The notes beneath the pieces were generated by a model. The model was not told the origin of the DNA. It saw only the letters and a program-made list of their open reading frames with translations, and did no database searches. Positions 44,146 through 51,819 of a stretch of DNA of 60,135 nt are shown here, one piece after another. Source of the DNA: a virus; IMG/VR virus record IMGVR_UViG_3300028173_000012, positions 1 through 60,135 of that record; one strand, 5' to 3'. The position numbers were made by a program, and so were the translations under genes. Every line of letters starts with the position of its first letter. Position 1 is the first letter of the stretch.

Positions 44146-44786
44146 TAGCTGGCGCCAATTGTAACTGAGCCGCCTTTCGATGCGGCTGATTCAAATGGAT
44201 CTTCTTGCCATGATGCGCCGTCATAGTAACCACGAAATGAGACGTTGTACTCAGCCCAGTCTTTAACTGCGCTCGCCTTTACTCGTCGACCTGAACTGAG
44301 CACTGTGTTTTCTCGCCTATTGCCGAACCCATAACCTGGTATACCTGAAAACGCCTCGATGTCAATGATTCCGTCTTGAATCGTTGCCCAAATGCCGACC
44401 CTTGCTCGATCTTCAAAGTCGTTGTCAGGCTCGAAATCAACATTCCTGTAGTCACCACCAGCGCTGTAAGCCCCACCAGATACCCGGCCCTTGCGTCGAA
44501 CATGGACATATCGCTCACCAAATAACGTGACCCTCCATTCCATTCCGCCGCCATCTTTTCTGCCCCTAACACTGAAGTCGTACATTGTTTCTCTGGACGG
44601 GTCAAGTGAGTCGAATAATTTAGCAACACGCTTCACCTCAGATGGGCACTGAGCAATATCAGACCGGACGCCGTCGATGAAAACAATAGGCGCGCTTCCC
44701 TTAAAGCGGACTGTTTTTGCGCCGGCATTCTTGCCTGCTGTTACTTCTTTGATTAGTTTTCTGAGGTTTCTTTTCTTGATTCGCAT
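44142..44786 (-). CDS. protein with CTS-like N-terminus, 214 aa
   Basis: Starts MRIKKRNLRKLIKEV. The body is beta-rich with repeated Gly/Arg (YDFSVRGRKDGGGMEWRVTLF, VHVRRKGRVSGGAYSAGGD) and an Ala/Ser/Gly C-terminus. No known family. The GATATTTAG motif at 44808 lies just upstream. Putative capsid-targeted protein, the largest simple member of the group. Confidence 0.7.
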   Translation of the reverse strand: MRIKKRNLRKLIKEVTAGKNAGAKTVRFKGSAPIVFIDGVRSDIAQCPSEVKRVAKLFDSLDPSRETMYDFSVRGRKDGGGMEWRVTLFGERYVHVRRKGRVSGGAYSAGGDYRNVDFEPDNDFEDRARVGIWATIQDGIIDIEAFSGIPGYGFGNRRENTVLSSGRRVKASAVKDWAEYNVSFRGYYDGASWQEDPFESAASKGGSVTIGASY

Positions 44787-44807
44787 GTGATTCCTGTCGT
44801 TGTATTC

Positions 44808-44816
44808 CTAAATATC
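44808..44816 (-). promoter_or_regulatory. late-type motif GATATTTAG
   Basis: Upstream of 44142-44786 and overlapping the end of the GIY-YIG gene. Confidence 0.55.
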
Positions 44817-45089
44817 TTGCAGTTCAACGAATTGTGCCAGTCCGGTTTCAATATACACTTTTTTCTTGGCGCGGCTCAGTTTCTTGAACCGGTACTCGAG
44901 TTTCAAGGCAGTGGATCTTGTGCCGACCTCAAGCGATGCCACTATCTCGACAGGCAGGCGTGCTCTGGTATATTTGGCGCCTTTACCTGAGTTGTGTACG
45001 GTCAAACGTCGGTCGAGGTTGTTGGTGATTCCCGTGTAGAATGACGCATCGCAGCACCTCAACACATACAATGACCATGGCTTTACCAA
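44808..45089 (-). CDS. GIY-YIG domain protein, UvrC/YhbQ-type
   Basis: 93 residues, a single GIY-YIG domain: WSLYVLRCCDASFYTGITNN, the R at RLTVHNSGKGAKYT, and LEYRFKKLSRAKK with the catalytic-type Glu. TTG start at 45089 (AAGG upstream). Short and lacking NUMOD repeats, so not a typical homing enzyme. Confidence 0.8.
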   Translation of the reverse strand: MVKPWSLYVLRCCDASFYTGITNNLDRRLTVHNSGKGAKYTRARLPVEIVASLEVGTRSTALKLEYRFKKLSRAKKKVYIETGLAQFVELQDI

Positions 45090-45301
45090 GATTGAACCTT
45101 CTTTTCAACGAATAACTCAGTTGTACGAACCGCGTATACCTTACCGTCTGGGTTTCGAATGTATGCGACGGCAATCGAAGGAGGAACCCCTCCAAGCATT
45201 AGGGCGCCGCGTTGTTGCTGGTACTTGATTTCCTCAACAACTCCATGCATGTTGGCATTCAAAAATGCCCGAACGTAATCCCCTTTTCTGATTTGTGCCA
45301 T
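45083..45301 (-). CDS. SH3-like small protein
   Basis: 72 residues opening IRKGDYVRAFLNANMHGVVEEI and VYAVRTTELFVEKK, the VGD/KGD SH3/KOW-like pattern. Overlaps the GIY-YIG gene and touches 45301-45552. Confidence 0.55.
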   Translation of the reverse strand: MAQIRKGDYVRAFLNANMHGVVEEIKYQQQRGALMLGGVPPSIAVAYIRNPDGKVYAVRTTELFVEKKVQSW

Positions 45302-45552
45302 TATGCTTCTCCTATATCTGCCATTACCATTTTTTGGGTGCGATTGATTGCATCACCAATTTCATTCTTCAGTAACTCTTGATGATTCTCGACCTCAGAT
45401 GCTTTCAACTCTTCAAGCATTGCCCACAGCGTCTGATTTTCGTCGTCTGTCGCTTGGATTACCTTCACGGCTGTTCGCAAAGCCCTTCGCATCGATTTCA
45501 CATCGCCTTTTCTTGAGGCTGCTTGGAGTTCTCTAATTTTTAGTTTTGACAT
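45301..45552 (-). CDS. unknown helical protein, about 83 aa
   Basis: Start at 45552 (MSKLKIRELQAASRKG). Entirely helical and charged, with ENQTLWAMLEELKASEVENH. No family recognised. Longer upstream frames overlap the protease gene. Confidence 0.55.
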   Translation of the reverse strand: MSKLKIRELQAASRKGDVKSMRRALRTAVKVIQATDDENQTLWAMLEELKASEVENHQELLKNEIGDAINRTQKMVMADIGEA

Positions 45553-45586
45553 ATTATAATGATATGTGTGGGATGGCGAACGTAAA

Positions 45587-46696
45587 TTACCCGTAGGAGT
45601 TGAATGCCTGGTTTCCTGCCTGATCGGCAACATCATCCCAGGATATGTCACCGTTTTTCCATGAAGTGTATAGCTCAAACGCAGCTTCAGTACCACCCGG
45701 ATACAATTCACCGAGTACCTCGTTTTCAAGGGTGTCTAAAAATGCATTGAACCCACCGCCAATATCAGGCTCTTGTCCAAAATTCATGTATAGGTCTTTC
45801 CTTGAAAATGCCTCGTTGATCACCCTCTGCAACTTTTTCTTTGTAATCTTCATAATCTTCTGTCTCCGTGATTCGTAAATCTCATGGTGCTTGAACCTCA
45901 ATAAGTATTTCCTGATTTTCTTTATGAGTTTCGCCGTAAAATCGCTCTCCGGATTTTCATTGAAGAATTCCTCAAAGTTCGACCCGAAATTGACATGCGG
46001 ATCAAACTTGAATGCGCCACCTGATGAGAACGTGTTGAGGTATTTCAGCGAACGCTCGACGCCAAGTTCCGCAGCCATCCTCTCAGCAAACTCATGGCCG
46101 AATGCATCGAGCTCGATATGAGAACCTAGATATGCTGATCGAGGAGAATCATGACCAGGAATCAATCCCCAATCAATGAATTTCTGTTTTGCGTTGGCTT
46201 TTGAAATGCCCATACGACTGGCAACTTTGTTGTATTGCTCATCATGGACAAGTTCATGGCGGATTGTAGTCGAGATATCGTTGGCTATTTTTTTGGGTTT
46301 TGTGAGCTTTGAATCAAAATCAAATGTGGATTCGACAGCATACAAGATAAGCAGCATTTCCTGCTTTTTTGTCAAATCGGCAGCAGCTGACACAACAAAT
46401 GTGTCCGGATCCTCATTCGACTGTCGTCTTTCTCGCCCAGGAGGCAAATCTTCAGCGTCGAGTGTTACAACAACAATCTTTACTGGTGCTCCAACATCAC
46501 TAAAATATTTTTGGAGAGTATCCTGGAGTTTTCGTGAGGCGTCTGTCTGAAAATAGCCCGACCCATATGCCCGAGAGTTTCGCAATTCCGTATCGACATT
46601 ATCCTGCTCCCAAAACCTTGATGTCTCGATAACGGACTCAAGATCGTGGTAAAAAGGTGCCGGAATTGGAAGTTTGTGTGAAACTTGCTCACGCAT
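45587..46696 (-). CDS. metalloprotease-like protein fused to a CTS-leader protein
   Basis: 369 residues in one frame. Residues 1-280 carry a zinc site HELVH (147-151) and a later HEFAERMAAE; residues 282 onward begin MKITKKKLQRVINEA, exactly the shared capsid-targeting-like leader, followed by 74 residues. A GGAG lies upstream of the internal ATG (45853), so a second protein of 88 aa (45587-45853) may also be made. Either a polyprotein cut after the leader or two in-frame products. Confidence 0.7.
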   Translation of the reverse strand: MREQVSHKLPIPAPFYHDLESVIETSRFWEQDNVDTELRNSRAYGSGYFQTDASRKLQDTLQKYFSDVGAPVKIVVVTLDAEDLPPGRERRQSNEDPDTFVVSAAADLTKKQEMLLILYAVESTFDFDSKLTKPKKIANDISTTIRHELVHDEQYNKVASRMGISKANAKQKFIDWGLIPGHDSPRSAYLGSHIELDAFGHEFAERMAAELGVERSLKYLNTFSSGGAFKFDPHVNFGSNFEEFFNENPESDFTAKLIKKIRKYLLRFKHHEIYESRRQKIMKITKKKLQRVINEAFSRKDLYMNFGQEPDIGGGFNAFLDTLENEVLGELYPGGTEAAFELYTSWKNGDISWDDVADQAGNQAFNSYG

Positions 46697-46697
46697 T

Positions 46698-47381
46698 TTA
46701 GTCTCCGTATGGGCTGTCTGTGATGTCCATTACATCCGCAACATCCACCACACCTTCCATTGTCTCTAGTGCTTCGGTGAAAATCGAGAATATGTCGGTT
46801 CCAATTTGTGCCGACTCAGCAGCCTTGATTCCGCCTAGGATACCTTCGCCGGCCGCGATGAGCTTGTCGCTGTGCTTCAATGCATCATAAAGACCGATGC
46901 CGGTAAGGGTAGCCGCCGTGCCGAGCAAAACACCAAACATAACGTTCGCAACCAATGCTTGTTTTTCCTTTTTGACACCCATTTTGCCGGCGAGTTTCTC
47001 AAGTGATCCGATGTAGAAGTGATGAATTGAATGCGAAATATCGAAGAACGTTTGCCCTTCTTTTTCTGGGTCAACATTTGCACCGAGTTTCTTCAAAATC
47101 TTGGCGATGCCTTTGGCTGTGTAACCCAGAAGCTTTGCGATTCCTGCAGCAGACACAAGACCACCGAAAATTGTGGCACCAACGCTCTCATCCAAGTCGT
47201 CGTGAGGTTCGTCTTCAATCTTGTTCACACCGGCAGCCATTTTTTGGGCGAGGTTTTTGAACTCTCTTTCTGCCTGCGCTACCGCCGAATCATCCTTGGC
47301 TTCTGCCAATCGCTGACGGACAGCCGCAACTCGGAGCTGCGACCTAATCTTCCATTCGATTTGTTGTTCGTTCAATATTGT
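46698..47381 (-). CDS. unknown protein with TM-like segments, about 227 aa
   Basis: Start at 47381 (MTILNEQQIEWKIRSQ). Helical N-terminus, then Gly/Ala-rich hydrophobic regions (ATIFGGLVSAAGIAKLLG, ANVMFGVLLGTAATLTGIGLY). Amphipathic helices plus Gly-rich TM suggest a membrane or virion-associated protein. No family recognised. Follows the fused protease gene closely. Confidence 0.6.
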   Translation of the reverse strand, partial: TILNEQQIEWKIRSQLRVAAVRQRLAEAKDDSAVAQAEREFKNLAQKMAAGVNKIEDEPHDDLDESVGATIFGGLVSAAGIAKLLGYTAKGIAKILKKLGANVDPEKEGQTFFDISHSIHHFYIGSLEKLAGKMGVKKEKQALVANVMFGVLLGTAATLTGIGLYDALKHSDKLIAAGEGILGGIKAAESAQIGTDIFSIFTEALETMEGVVDVADVMDITDSPYGD

Positions 47382-47414
47382 CATTTGATCATCCTGTTGC
47401 AAAGAAAGCGGGCA

Positions 47415-47876
47415 TTATTTTTTGTGATGATCGAGATACCGGCTTACCGACCGCAGCATTTCCTGTGATTTTGCAATTTTGCGTTCGCACCACATTGGAA
47501 TGCTAGGCACAGACGCAACCTGATAGCGCATCCGTTTTGCGTCGGTCATAATCTTCTTCAATGACGAGCTCGTGATTGCCTCAGTTATGGGTGACGTTCT
47601 TGTATATGGCTGCTCAGGATACAGGTTCTCAGTCTCTTCGTCTGGGGTGTACAAATTTTGAGCCCTCAAACGGTTTTGCTCGTATTTGATATGCTGAATT
47701 ACCTGTTCAGCCATATACAAGTCACACCCATGATTTATCATCAAGTCCGACTCTTCAAGCTCTAACAACTCGAGGAGCTCTTCGACCGTGAGTGGAGCTT
47801 GGCTCAATGCCTTGACGACTGCCAACTCAACATCTTTTTTTGCCTCGGACAATATCTTTCTATTTTTTGCGCGCAT
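47415..47876 (-). CDS. unknown protein, 153 aa
   Basis: Helical and charged, with DVELAVVKALSQAPLTVEEL and LLELLELEESDLMINHG, then a Tyr/Pro-rich middle and a basic C-terminus. No family recognised. Confidence 0.6.
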   Translation of the reverse strand: MRAKNRKILSEAKKDVELAVVKALSQAPLTVEELLELLELEESDLMINHGCDLYMAEQVIQHIKYEQNRLRAQNLYTPDEETENLYPEQPYTRTSPITEAITSSSLKKIMTDAKRMRYQVASVPSIPMWCERKIAKSQEMLRSVSRYLDHHKK

Positions 47877-47929
47877 TATTTCACCTGGTTCCTTTATACA
47901 TATCGGCCTGGGCGAACTAATGCCACATG

Positions 47930-48175
47930 TTATTCGGCGTGCTCGATGCCAAACTCATTCTCAAGCATAAGCAAAACCTGATCATAGTCGTTACTCTCTT
48001 GCGGCTTGAGCTTGGCCTTTCGTTTCGCAGATGCCAACGCGGCGCGAAACACCTTTGGCTCTACACGATCCTTGAACTCAGCCAAGACCTCTTTCTTATC
48101 CTCCCGGAGGAGAGCAATCTCGTTATCAATTGTTTGCCATCGTTCGAACAGCGTCTTTACATCTTCAGTTACCAT
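47930..48175 (-). CDS. unknown helical protein, 81 aa
   Basis: Start at 48175. Charged coiled-coil-like helix (ERWQTIDNEIALLREDKKEV) followed by FRAALASAKRKAK. The pattern is loosely like GapR/DUF2312, but I would not assign it. Confidence 0.55.
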   Translation of the reverse strand: MVTEDVKTLFERWQTIDNEIALLREDKKEVLAEFKDRVEPKVFRAALASAKRKAKLKPQESNDYDQVLLMLENEFGIEHAE

Positions 48176-48374
48176 TTTCATTCCTTTTTCTTGAGTGTGC
48201 CAAGCCTATAAAAAGTGCTATGCTTGACAAAAAATTAACCAATATCAAATTAGCCGGGTAGTCATTTACAACATTATGCACCAACATCACGGTATTTACC
48301 GCAATCCCTGCCACGATGACACCTTGCAATATTTTATGTAACTTCTTCAAGGTTATCTTTATGTGCAAGAACAT
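48165..48374 (-). CDS. small two-TM membrane protein
   Basis: 69 residues: LQGVIVAGIAVNTVMLVH and LILVNFLSSIALFIGLAH are hydrophobic, with a basic C-terminus. Overlaps neighbours on both sides. Function unknown. Confidence 0.55.
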   Translation of the reverse strand: MFLHIKITLKKLHKILQGVIVAGIAVNTVMLVHNVVNDYPANLILVNFLSSIALFIGLAHSRKRNENGN

Positions 48375-48504
48375 GCAGGCTCGTATAAACCATTACAACA
48401 AATATGTCATCAGTCCTAGATTCAATCACTGTCACCGGCGTAGGTTCGCTACATGTATACCGGCCGCCTTTACGGGAGTCGATATAAAGACCGGGACGCA
48501 TCAT
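48334..48504 (-). CDS. unknown small protein, 56 aa
   Basis: Start at 48504 (MMRPGLYIDSRKGGRYT) overlaps the end of 48512-48769's region; beta-rich, ending DDIFVVMVYTSLHVLAHK. The longer upstream frame is a shadow. No family recognised. Confidence 0.5.
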   Translation of the reverse strand: MMRPGLYIDSRKGGRYTCSEPTPVTVIESRTDDIFVVMVYTSLHVLAHKDNLEEVT

Positions 48505-48511
48505 GAGGATG

Positions 48512-48769
48512 TCACCCTTTTTTAGGGGTTTTTTCGGCAGGCGAGGGCTTCGCAATGTTTTTGCGAGACTTCTTAGGTGCTGTGTATACCTTTGTTTTGC
48601 CAGCACGATCCTTCCGTACATTTGAAAAGTGCTCATCCAGTTTTCCATCCTCAGGAAGCTCAATCGCTCTAGACTCAAAAAACTTGATTGCGTCCTTCTT
48701 GTTTGCGACGCCCTTCAAAAACGCCGCCAGCGAAACGCGCCTACGTTTCGAAAAATATTCCCACTTCAT
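48512..48769 (-). CDS. unknown basic protein, 85 aa
   Basis: KWEYFSKRRRVSLAAFLKG at the N-terminus and a Lys-rich tail (APKKSRKNIAKPSPAEKT). Start touches the stop of 48769-49053. Possible nucleic-acid-binding protein. Confidence 0.55.
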   Translation of the reverse strand: MKWEYFSKRRRVSLAAFLKGVANKKDAIKFFESRAIELPEDGKLDEHFSNVRKDRAGKTKVYTAPKKSRKNIAKPSPAEKTPKKG

Positions 48770-49053
48770 TACACCTTCTCCTCATTGATCAATGTTGCAA
48801 TACTCATCTGAAAATGAGGGTTGCGAGCAATTTCCATAAGTTGCTCATCATTTACCTTGATTGAATGTGCTTCACAAAGCGGGCCTGCAATCTTCTTCAT
48901 TGCAGACAGCAACACATTCCTGACATTTGACGGACCGATTTTCATGCCATTCTCAGTGCATGTCGCCGCAATCTGCCGATAGTTTTTGCTTGACGGAATC
49001 GATGAAACCGAGCTGTACCCGTTCTCAAACTTCTTCCCTTTAGGCATTACCAT
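48769..49053 (-). CDS. sigma region 4-like HTH protein
   Basis: About 94 residues; ATG at 49053 overlaps the end of the sigma gene by 14 bases. KNYRQIAATCTENGMKIGPS followed by VRNVLLSAMKKIA has the shape of a sigma region 4.2 helix-turn-helix ending in the usual Lys-Ile/Leu. The sigma factor just upstream lacks that very part. It may be a separate coactivator, or a frameshifted continuation. Confidence 0.6.
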   Translation of the reverse strand: MVMPKGKKFENGYSSVSSIPSSKNYRQIAATCTENGMKIGPSNVRNVLLSAMKKIAGPLCEAHSIKVNDEQLMEIARNPHFQMSIATLINEEKV

Positions 49054-49759
49054 TTTCACTCTCCTTATCTTCCGTGAGACCAAAACGCATCATGATGATG
49101 GTTCGTTCACGTGGTGTTAGCGTTGCTAACGTCTTTGCGATTGTTTGTGCCAATCGATTATTATCAATTTTGTCCTCAACACTTTCTTCCTGACTTGGCA
49201 GAACATCTTTCAACGTTCGTGCACCTGAATCATCCGAAAACATTGGTGTGTCAAAGGACCTAGGTCGAGCTGCAGACTGCCGCAGTGACCGAAGAGTTTC
49301 CACGGTGGTGCCGAATGACTCAGCAACCTCTTCGTTCGATGGCTTGCGCCCGAACTCCGATTCATACTCCTTTTCGAACACCGAGATTTTCCATAGCTTC
49401 GAAAATGTATTCGAAGGGAGGGCAATCGGTCCTGTGTTCGACGCAACAAATTGTCGCAACGCCTGCTGGATCCACCAGAATGCGTATGTTGAAAACTTGA
49501 AACCTCGGCGCCAGTCAAACTGGTCCACCGCTTTCGTCAATCCGATGATCGACTCCTGCACCAAATCATCAGTATCGAGACCGCGATTGGTGTACTTCTT
49601 TACAACACTAAGTGCCAAACGTAAGTTTGCCTTGATCATTCTGTCGCGGGCTTTTTGATCGCCTTTTTCAATCCGTTTGGACAACTCGACCTCTTCTTCA
49701 CGGGTCAGAAGTGGTTCAGATGCAATGTGATTATAGATGCTGAATGACGTGTTTTTCAT
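49040..49759 (-). CDS. sigma-70-family factor with truncated region 4
   Basis: 239 residues. Region 1.2/2.1 EPLLTREEEVELSKRIEKGD, region 2.2 LRLALSVVKKYTNRGLDTDDLVQ, region 2.3-2.4 FKFSTYAFWWIQQALRQFV, region 3 KLWKISVFEKEYESEFGRKPS, and the start of region 4 TLTPRERTIIMMRFGL. It stops right there (DKESENGNA), before the region 4.2 helix-turn-helix. Redirects host RNA polymerase to phage promoters. The next gene supplies an HTH of that type. Confidence 0.9.
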   Translation of the reverse strand: MKNTSFSIYNHIASEPLLTREEEVELSKRIEKGDQKARDRMIKANLRLALSVVKKYTNRGLDTDDLVQESIIGLTKAVDQFDWRRGFKFSTYAFWWIQQALRQFVASNTGPIALPSNTFSKLWKISVFEKEYESEFGRKPSNEEVAESFGTTVETLRSLRQSAARPRSFDTPMFSDDSGARTLKDVLPSQEESVEDKIDNNRLAQTIAKTLATLTPRERTIIMMRFGLTEDKESENGNA

Positions 49760-49767
49760 AAACTTCC

Positions 49768-49959
49768 TTATGCTTTGTGACCGCGGTTTTGAGCCTCAGC
49801 CTGCAAATACGAAACCTCTTCTTCGGCGACCCGGGTTTTCCGGCGTGCCTTGCGAGATTTGTAGATGATCTGCTTCATCGTCCTAATTTCCTGATGAAGC
49901 TGGTTATCGTCCATTTTTGCGATTTGCTCGTTGCTGAACAGTGTTACATCGTAGTTCAT
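49768..49959 (-). CDS. unknown helical protein, about 63 aa
   Basis: Start at 49959 (MNYDVTLFSNEQIAK). Helical with KQIIYKSRKARRKTRVAEEE, charged. Lies between GroEL and sigma. No family recognised. Confidence 0.5.
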   Translation of the reverse strand: MNYDVTLFSNEQIAKMDDNQLHQEIRTMKQIIYKSRKARRKTRVAEEEVSYLQAEAQNRGHKA

Positions 49960-49978
49960 ATTTTGTTCCCAAGTAGAT

Positions 49979-51592
49979 TTATACATTATCAAAAAACGAA
50001 GCACTAGAGGTGTTCACATCCTCCATTGCTATTATACACCCAATTGACAGCAGATTACACGCGACTGACAAAGAATGTTCCACCGCAGACACAATTACTG
50101 CGTGCGGATCTAAAATTCCCAGTTCAAACATGTCACCATATTTGTCATTTTTCCCATCGTAACCGTGTGTGTCCGGGATTCTTCGTACTTTTTGTACAAC
50201 CAAATCGGCGGACACCCCACAGTTTTCTGCGATTTGTCGTATTGGTGCCTCCATTGCTGTCAAGAATGCCTGTGCTCCAACACCATATGCGCCATGTGGC
50301 TTGAAACACTTGCGACCTTGAGTTTTCTTCTTCGCTCGTGTCAAGGCGACGCCGCCGCCCGGCTGAACACCTTCTTTCAACGCAACTCGTGAAGCATGCA
50401 ATGCATCGTCAACACGATCTCGTCGCTCTTTCATTTCTGATTCCGTTGCACCGCCGACCTGAAGCACAGCAATACCGTCACTCAGTCGCCGGGCTCGTCG
50501 CTCAGCAATTTTCTTGTCGTCCAATGTGGCAGCCGGGTCATCCAAAATGCTTCGGGCATGATCCTGCTTCTCTTTCACATCATCAGTTTGCTGTGTCCCG
50601 AACAAAAGCGTTGTCCTATTCGTGATTGTAGCCTTCTTGACCTTGCCCAAGACTTCGTCGAGCTGTCCGGGTGTGAGAGTTGCATTTGCATCCGTAACCA
50701 CCTTCGCTCCAACGAGTGATGCAAGATCCTGCAAAGCCGTTACCCTTGCTGATGCAAACTCCGGGGACTTGATGACACAAACATTGAGATTGGCCTTGAT
50801 ACGATTCAGGACGAGAGCCTGGAGGGCTTCTCCGCCGACGGCATTGCAAACAATTAGCAATGCAGATTTCCGCTGTGCAATCCTTTCAAGCGCTGAAACA
50901 ATTCCTGAGAGCGAAGTCACATCATCATTGATGATGAGGATCTCCGGTTCATCCAGCTCTGCAACCTGCTTCACAGGATCAGTCGCGAAGTATGGGCTTT
51001 CATATCCTCGGTCGAGGTATGTTCCGTCCACTACATTCAGCGTCGTCTCATATCCTTTTGCTTCCTGGACAGATACCGCGCCGTCAGCGCCAACACGAAT
51101 GATTGCCTCGCTGATTAGTTTGCCTAGGTCTGCATCTCCATTGGCTGAAATGGTTGCTACCGCCGCCAGTCTGTCATTTGTGATTTTTACTTTCGTTTTT
51201 TCTAGCTCTGTAAGCACCGCTTCCGCAGCATCACGCATCCCAGCAAGGACATCCACAGTCGAGTGACCAGCAACGATGACCTTATCACCCTGCTTGATTA
51301 TCTCCTGCGACAAAATTGTGGCCGTAGTGGTTCCGTCTCCGGCCACCGCCGCCGATCGTTGTGCCGCCTCTCTAACAAGGGCTGCGCCGATGTTTTCATA
51401 GACGTCAGGCAACGAAATCGCATTGGCGACCGTAACACCATCCTTTGTCAGGTGCGGCGTTTGTCCGTCAAGACAAATTGCGACAGTCTTACCCATCGGC
51501 CCCAAAGTGATCCTTACGGCAGATGCGAGCTTTTCGACACCAATCAGCAGCTTCTCGCGAGCGTCTTGGTCAAAAATCATATCCGTTTTCAT
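49979..51592 (-). CDS. phage GroEL-like chaperonin
   Basis: 537 residues, full group I chaperonin. VAICLDGQTPHLTKDGVTVA, the ATP-binding VAGDGTTTATIL, and the equatorial RVDDALHASRVALKEGVQPGGG match GroEL, including the catalytic Asp positions. The C-terminus has no Gly-Gly-Met repeat. No GroES-type partner is recognised nearby. Phage GroEL folds capsid or other phage proteins. Start overlaps the stop of 51589-51819; an early-type promoter (50030) sits in its 3' end. Confidence 0.93.
   Translation of the reverse strand: MKTDMIFDQDAREKLLIGVEKLASAVRITLGPMGKTVAICLDGQTPHLTKDGVTVANAISLPDVYENIGAALVREAAQRSAAVAGDGTTTATILSQEIIKQGDKVIVAGHSTVDVLAGMRDAAEAVLTELEKTKVKITNDRLAAVATISANGDADLGKLISEAIIRVGADGAVSVQEAKGYETTLNVVDGTYLDRGYESPYFATDPVKQVAELDEPEILIINDDVTSLSGIVSALERIAQRKSALLIVCNAVGGEALQALVLNRIKANLNVCVIKSPEFASARVTALQDLASLVGAKVVTDANATLTPGQLDEVLGKVKKATITNRTTLLFGTQQTDDVKEKQDHARSILDDPAATLDDKKIAERRARRLSDGIAVLQVGGATESEMKERRDRVDDALHASRVALKEGVQPGGGVALTRAKKKTQGRKCFKPHGAYGVGAQAFLTAMEAPIRQIAENCGVSADLVVQKVRRIPDTHGYDGKNDKYGDMFELGILDPHAVIVSAVEHSLSVACNLLSIGCIIAMEDVNTSSASFFDNV
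50030..50058 (-). promoter_or_regulatory. early-type promoter inside groEL 3' end
   Basis: TGTAAT, 17 bp, TATAAT; the only spacing that differs from 16. Drives 49768-49959 and the sigma gene. Confidence 0.65.
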
Positions 51593-51819
51593 CCGAGCAG
51601 CACCCTCTTGTTTTCATTCAGCTTCAAAATCTCATTCACTTTACCCAAGATTCGGCGGGCGGATGACGTAACGTTTTCTGCAACAAGCAAATCGCCCGTG
51701 ACATATGCTGTCTCTGTCTCCTTGACCAGCCCTCTCTTGCGTAGCTCTGTAATTTGAGCGAGCTTCAAATGAGTTCGCGTTGTGACCACCTGGCCACGGG
51801 AATCTTTATCTTGCAACAT
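51589..51819 (-). CDS. unknown small protein, 76 aa
   Basis: Start at 51819 overlaps the end of the exonuclease gene. Beta/helical mix: RTHLKLAQITELRKRGLVKE, TAYVTGDLLVAENV, ending KLNENKRVLLG. Not a recognisable GroES. Overlaps groEL start. Confidence 0.55.
   Translation of the reverse strand: MLQDKDSRGQVVTTRTHLKLAQITELRKRGLVKETETAYVTGDLLVAENVTSSARRILGKVNEILKLNENKRVLLG

Noticed and set aside
48769-49053. Definite programmed frameshift in the sigma gene
   Set aside because: The 14-base overlap lacks an obvious slippery heptamer with a downstream pseudoknot; a separate protein is equally likely.
50622-51266. Plus-strand reading frame within groEL
   Set aside because: Antisense shadow of the conserved chaperonin; composition is Ser/Ala-rich and typical of opposite-strand frames.
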